DNA of 10,000 bases, taken from the NCBI GenBank assembly GCA_018398765.1, contig JAHBMJ010005910.1, forward strand, positions 10,001-20,000, given 5' to 3'. Within the stretch, counting starts at the first letter, position 1, and every line of letters begins with the position of its first letter. The DNA is from Chromera velia (Eukaryota > Sar > Chromeraceae). Position numbers and translations under genes: made by a program. The notes under the pieces were generated by a model. The model was not told the origin of the DNA. It searched no databases and saw nothing but the letters and a program-made list of their open reading frames with translations. Below are positions 7,373 to 10,000 of this stretch, in pieces.

Positions 7373-7860
7373 TACACACGCAATATCTCTATGTCCATAG
7401 ACGTGGAGAGACTCAGGGGGGAAAGGGAGGCAGGGTTGTCGGAGGGAACATGCAAGTACGCAGACAGGCAGGTAGAAGGAAGGGATTTGAAATTTTGACA
7501 TGAACGTTTAGAGAGTGGGACCTATAAAAAATCAGGAAACTCAAAACAGGGCTAGCTGCAAGGGGAGACTAAGAGAGAGAGGACTCCACCCCATCAGGTA
7601 TGGGCGAGAGCGGAAGAGGCTAGACAGGTACGCCCGAATTCGATCGGACGGAAAGATTCATTCTGAAAAGGCGAAAGAAAGAAACTGGAGCCTGTCGCAT
7701 GATCGACGGAAGAGGAGGGGTACTCAGCGGAGACCAGACAGACCATCGGAACTCACAGAAAACATTTGGACGGTCTTCAGTCCAAATCAAATTTTTCCTT
7801 TGATCACGCCAGCAGACACATAAAGAAGGAACATGAAATTGCTTTCAGCCTCAGACTTAC

Positions 7861-8534
7861 AATCCGTCAGAGTGCCTTCCCACGCCGGTCTGAGGCACCT
7901 GTCTGGCAAACATGACTCCTCTGGGTGCAAAGGGCACATTCAGATCTCTGAGGAGTGCGGTTGTTTTTGGGAACTTCGCTGTGTTCTCTTCCCTCCACTC
8001 TCCAAACCTCTGCAGACGGATGGAAGACCACCCAGACCCCATTGTGGTGGAGTAAGCCGAGTCACTCGCGAAGGAGAACTCGCCTGGGTTCTTCAGTGCC
8101 GTCTCCAGTTCCTCCTGGATGGTCTCGACGTTCTCTTCCAATTTGGAGATCCAAGGGAACTGCGAAGGGTCCCACCAGGGTTGTGCAGTGAGGCCGGGAA
8201 CAAATTCCGTGGAGGGCTCGTGGAAAGGCGCGACCACCGGGACCATCGAGCCATACTGTCCAGATGCGTACTTGACATATTCCTGAATTCGGGGGAGTTT
8301 CTTGAACTTTGGTATGCTCTTCTTCATCTCATCCCAAAAGATCTCCCGTCTTGTCTTCTTCCGGCCAAAAGTTTTGAAGTACTCCCAGTCAATCATTCGA
8401 CGGGAGGTGAGCGCCTTCTCTCGACGAGACGGAGACGGCGAAAGAAGGAGGAAAGCTGTCTCCGCCCTGTCTCCAACGCGACGGGCGCTGGACAGAGCAG
8501 CTGCGAGCAGCAGAGTCAAGACGAAAGCTTTCAT
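7861..8534 (-). CDS. Aspartyl/asparaginyl beta-hydroxylase, exon 1 (start codon to first iron ligand)
   Basis: Enzymes of this family are Fe(II)/2-oxoglutarate dioxygenases that hydroxylate Asp or Asn side chains of proteins, typically in the secretory pathway. The exon encodes residues 1-224 and two bases of codon 225. Joined to 6187-5863, the product is 332 residues. Residues 1-17 (MKAFVLTLLLAAALSSA) form a signal peptide. A basic, Ser-rich stretch to about residue 46 could be a transit peptide, which is inference. The domain starts near FPWISKLEENVETIQEEL (126-143) and includes GWSSIRL (168-174), FPKT and the metal motif RHSD (H221, D223). The start is the only ATG after the in-frame TAG at 8598-8600. 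The exon ends at GGATT before the donor GTAAGT. H221 and H268 are 47 residues apart, against 46 in human ASPH. There is no TPR or EF-hand region as in animal ASPH, so this is a short form. The promoter is shared with the divergent gene at 9091. Confidence 0.9.
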
Positions 8535-9090
8535 TGTGGCAAATTTGAAAGACTCAGTAAAGCCGTCAAGCCAGAAATCCAGGGACGAACAGACTAGCTA
8601 GTACGTGTAACTTCATGCAATGGTGACTTAATTTTGTTGCATTTTCGCACAAGCGCGCACTTCGAGCGCATGCAAATGCCAAAAAAGGTTTTGGTTTTTT
8701 GCCATGCATGCAACCACCTGCATGAATTAATTCAAAAAATAATAATAAAGAAAAGATCAACGATTCGCTCGGCATGCATGTATGAATGAATCGTGTCAGA
8801 TAATGACTCAGATTTGCATGACAGATCGGTATATAGCTCCAACGACTCCTGATTCGAAGTTGACCAGATGAAGTCAATTGCAGTAAATAGATGAGGAAGG
8901 GAGTCGTTGCGGAAACTGTGAAGCAGGCTTCCCCATTGTTCTTTGTCTCTCTGTTGTTGCTTCGGTCGACGAGACGGAACAACACGCACATAAAAACTAT
9001 CGGTGCACACCGCCGTGACACCGGGGACGAGAGAGGTGCCAAGGAAGAAAAAGCGAAAGTAAGAAGAAGTCACTGAGAGTCTACGAAAAA
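8535..9090. promoter_or_regulatory. Divergent intergenic region, likely bidirectional promoter
   Basis: These 556 bases separate two genes transcribed outward (hydroxylase to the left, glycosyltransferase-like gene to the right). Both genes encode signal-peptide proteins. The region contains several GCATGC-type motifs (8668, 8705, 8773 areas), an AT-rich middle section and no convincing gene. The minus-strand frames across it lack domains. Confidence 0.55.
8705..8712. promoter_or_regulatory. TGCATGCA octamer
   Basis: This exact palindromic octamer is a known binding motif of an apicomplexan AP2 factor (Plasmodium PF14_0633). It also occurs at 1332-1339 and 2043-2050. About 0.15 copies would be expected in 10 kb of random sequence. 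Whether the host has such a factor is unknown. Confidence 0.35.
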
Positions 9091-9794
9091 ATGCGACTCG
9101 GCACCCGTATCTTCAGCTATGCACTCGTTTTGTGCTGCCTGTTTCCCGTCAAAGCGCTGGGCTCCTCCCTCTCCCTGGTGCACAAACACAAAAGGGACGC
9201 CTTCGACTTCGGCAGCTTCCTTTCCAGGTCGTCCTTCGTGAGCCTTCAGAGAAAGCCTCTGTCCGAGAAGAAGATTCTGTTGCTCTATGCAAGAGTGGGA
9301 GGGGGAAACAAATCGACAGTCGATGCTGTAGAAGCATGGATCCATTTGTTGTTGGAGGAGTGGGGGGAGAGCCCCCCTCAAATAGATGCAGTGGACCTTT
9401 TCTCCTTTGCACAACTAGAGGAGGCGCAACGAAAGGGAATAGACGAGTGGTTACAGAAGTACAAAACGGACCCCGAGGGATTTCTGTCAGACGGCACTGA
9501 CCGTTATCGGGAGCACGACAAGGAGGTGCATTTGACTTTGCGGTTTCACTCCGCAAGTCTCAAAGATTTCGCGTACTTCAAGATGTGGTTTGCGGACTTT
9601 GGCAGTGAAGAAAACGTGAAGAAATGGATGTCGTACGACTTGATTATCTGTGCACAGGCACAGGCGCAGACTGCATTGAATTTGGCGTTTGAGGACGAAG
9701 AGAGAAGGGCAAAGGTCGACTTAGTCCGAAGGTCAGCTGCCGGGTCTCTTCCGATTGAACGGATCGGCCCAACACAGTTGTATTGTAGTTTGAG
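9091..9794 (+). CDS. MGDG synthase/GT28-like glycosyltransferase, exon 1
   Basis: This exon encodes residues 1-234 plus two bases of codon 235. It opens with a signal peptide (hydrophobic 8-20, likely cleavage near A22-G24). A segment with AFDFGSF follows, and Phe after such a leader can mark a plastid transit peptide in algae with complex plastids (inference). The start of the Rossmann-like domain, KKILLLYARVGGGNKSTVDA (60-79), matches the position and pattern of the VLILMSDTGGGH-type strand-loop of MGDG synthases and related processive glycosyltransferases. The second half holds KKWMSYDLIICAQAQAQTAL, placed where that family has its PDxIISxHP strand; the usual His-Pro is Ala-Gln here. MGDG synthase moves galactose from UDP-galactose to diacylglycerol in plastid membranes. 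The donor-binding C-terminal domain lies outside the window, so the exact activity is uncertain. Confidence 0.6.
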
Positions 9795-9924
9795 GTAAAA
9801 CTCTTCACTCAAATTTTGCTTGGGCAAGGAGCTCCCTCTTTTCTGAATGATCAACACAGAATGAATGGCAATATGAATATACATGTTTATGAATTTATGT
9901 GACTATACAAACACCCCTGTGCAG
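9795..9924 (+). other. 130-nt intron containing a decayed copy of the next exon's start
   Basis: The donor GTAAAA is at 9795 and the acceptor TGTGCAG ends at 9924. Exon 1 leaves two bases and exon 2 supplies one, restoring codon 235 (AGG). Without splicing the frame stops at once (TAA at 9796-9798). Bases 9841-9860 match 9938-9957 in the following exon at 18 of 20 positions. The intron copy would read TGA where the exon has TGG. Confidence 0.75.
9841..9860 (+). repeat. 20-bp direct repeat, intron copy (partner 9938-9957)
   Basis: The sequence begins TTCTGAATGATCAACAC and differs from the exonic copy at two positions. The two copies are 97 bp apart, in the same orientation. Similarity fades on both sides. 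Confidence 0.7.
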
Positions 9925-10000
9925 GTCCTTCCCCCCCTTCTGGATGATCAACACCGACGTGTATGCGAACATTCATTTGGTGAAGGCCTACACGACCCGT
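9925..10000 (+). CDS. MGDG synthase/GT28-like glycosyltransferase, exon 2 (cut by window edge)
   Basis: This exon continues the gene at 9091 in frame (residues 235-260): SFPPFWMINTDVYANIHLV, then KAYTTR. The hydrophobic strand ending in Thr-Asp fits the position of the VVTDL/ILTDY strand in MGDG-synthase and UgtP-like enzymes, which follows the PDxIIS segment. The frame is open to the last base, so the gene runs beyond the window. Confidence 0.6.

Larger units (their letters stand above)
6188..7860 (-). other. 1,673-nt intron of the beta-hydroxylase gene
   Basis: The donor is GTAAGT at 7860-7855 and the acceptor CAG ends at 6188, both on the minus strand. The two exons are phase 2 and join to give HSDGL-NFILTL across the junction, a continuous hydroxylase domain. 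The intron is dominated by GAAA/GCAA repeats (about 6500-7095), which read as CU-rich in the transcript. It also holds a GGCA array and a CA array. Long open frames on both strands inside it come from the repeat. Confidence 0.88.

Noticed and set aside
7515-7823. Plus-strand 102-residue Arg-rich frame
   Set aside because: It lies wholly inside the hydroxylase intron, is basic low-complexity sequence, and has no splice partners or motifs.
7833-8597. Plus-strand 254-residue open frame
   Set aside because: It is antisense to exon 1 of the beta-hydroxylase, whose minus-strand frame shows the family motifs and signal peptide.
9070-9556. Minus-strand frames of 114 and 135 residues
   Set aside because: They are antisense to the glycosyltransferase-like exon and have no domain or leader.

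Overview
The window is nuclear DNA of a eukaryote. The genes contain spliceosomal introns (GT...AG), sit 0.5 to 1.4 kb apart in simple-repeat-rich spacers, and two of the three confident proteins begin with a secretory signal peptide. A MGDG-synthase-like glycosyltransferase, an algal-looking Asp/Asn beta-hydroxylase and a repeated TGCATGCA motif would fit an alga with a complex plastid, possibly a chromerid or another alveolate. That assignment is inference and rests on no diagnostic marker.

Layout. (1) Bases 1-2277 hold two diverged copies of a roughly 0.65 kb unit, about 1.24 kb apart. Each copy carries a short plus-strand reading frame ending at the same stop codon, with many synonymous differences, so this looks like a tandemly duplicated gene of unknown function. 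A strong G-quadruplex motif lies between the copies. (2) 2278-3331 is AT-rich, then GC-rich, leading into (3) an intact 374-residue RING-CH (MARCH/Doa10-type) membrane ubiquitin ligase at 3332-4456, plus strand. (4) 4457-5862 has no convincing gene. It holds small inverted repeats, microsatellites and a 238-bp element with inverted ends, built from about five degenerate 30-nt modules and flanked by C-tracts.

(5) 5863-8534, minus strand, is one gene: a secreted or organelle-targeted aspartyl/asparaginyl beta-hydroxylase of 332 residues. Its two exons (8534-7861 and 6187-5863) flank a 1,673-nt intron. The splice phases match exactly, and the intron falls between the first iron-ligand motif and the HLGL motif. 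The intron contains about 600 nt of GAAA/GCAA repeats, which read as an extreme polypyrimidine tract in the transcript. (6) 8535-9090 is a divergent promoter region with a TGCATGCA motif. (7) From 9091 to the window edge, plus strand, runs a signal-peptide protein resembling the N-terminal domain of MGDG synthase/GT28 glycosyltransferases. It has a 130-nt intron that carries a near copy of the start of the following exon.

The hydroxylase and the glycosyltransferase are divergently arranged and could share regulation. No operon-like relation links the other genes.
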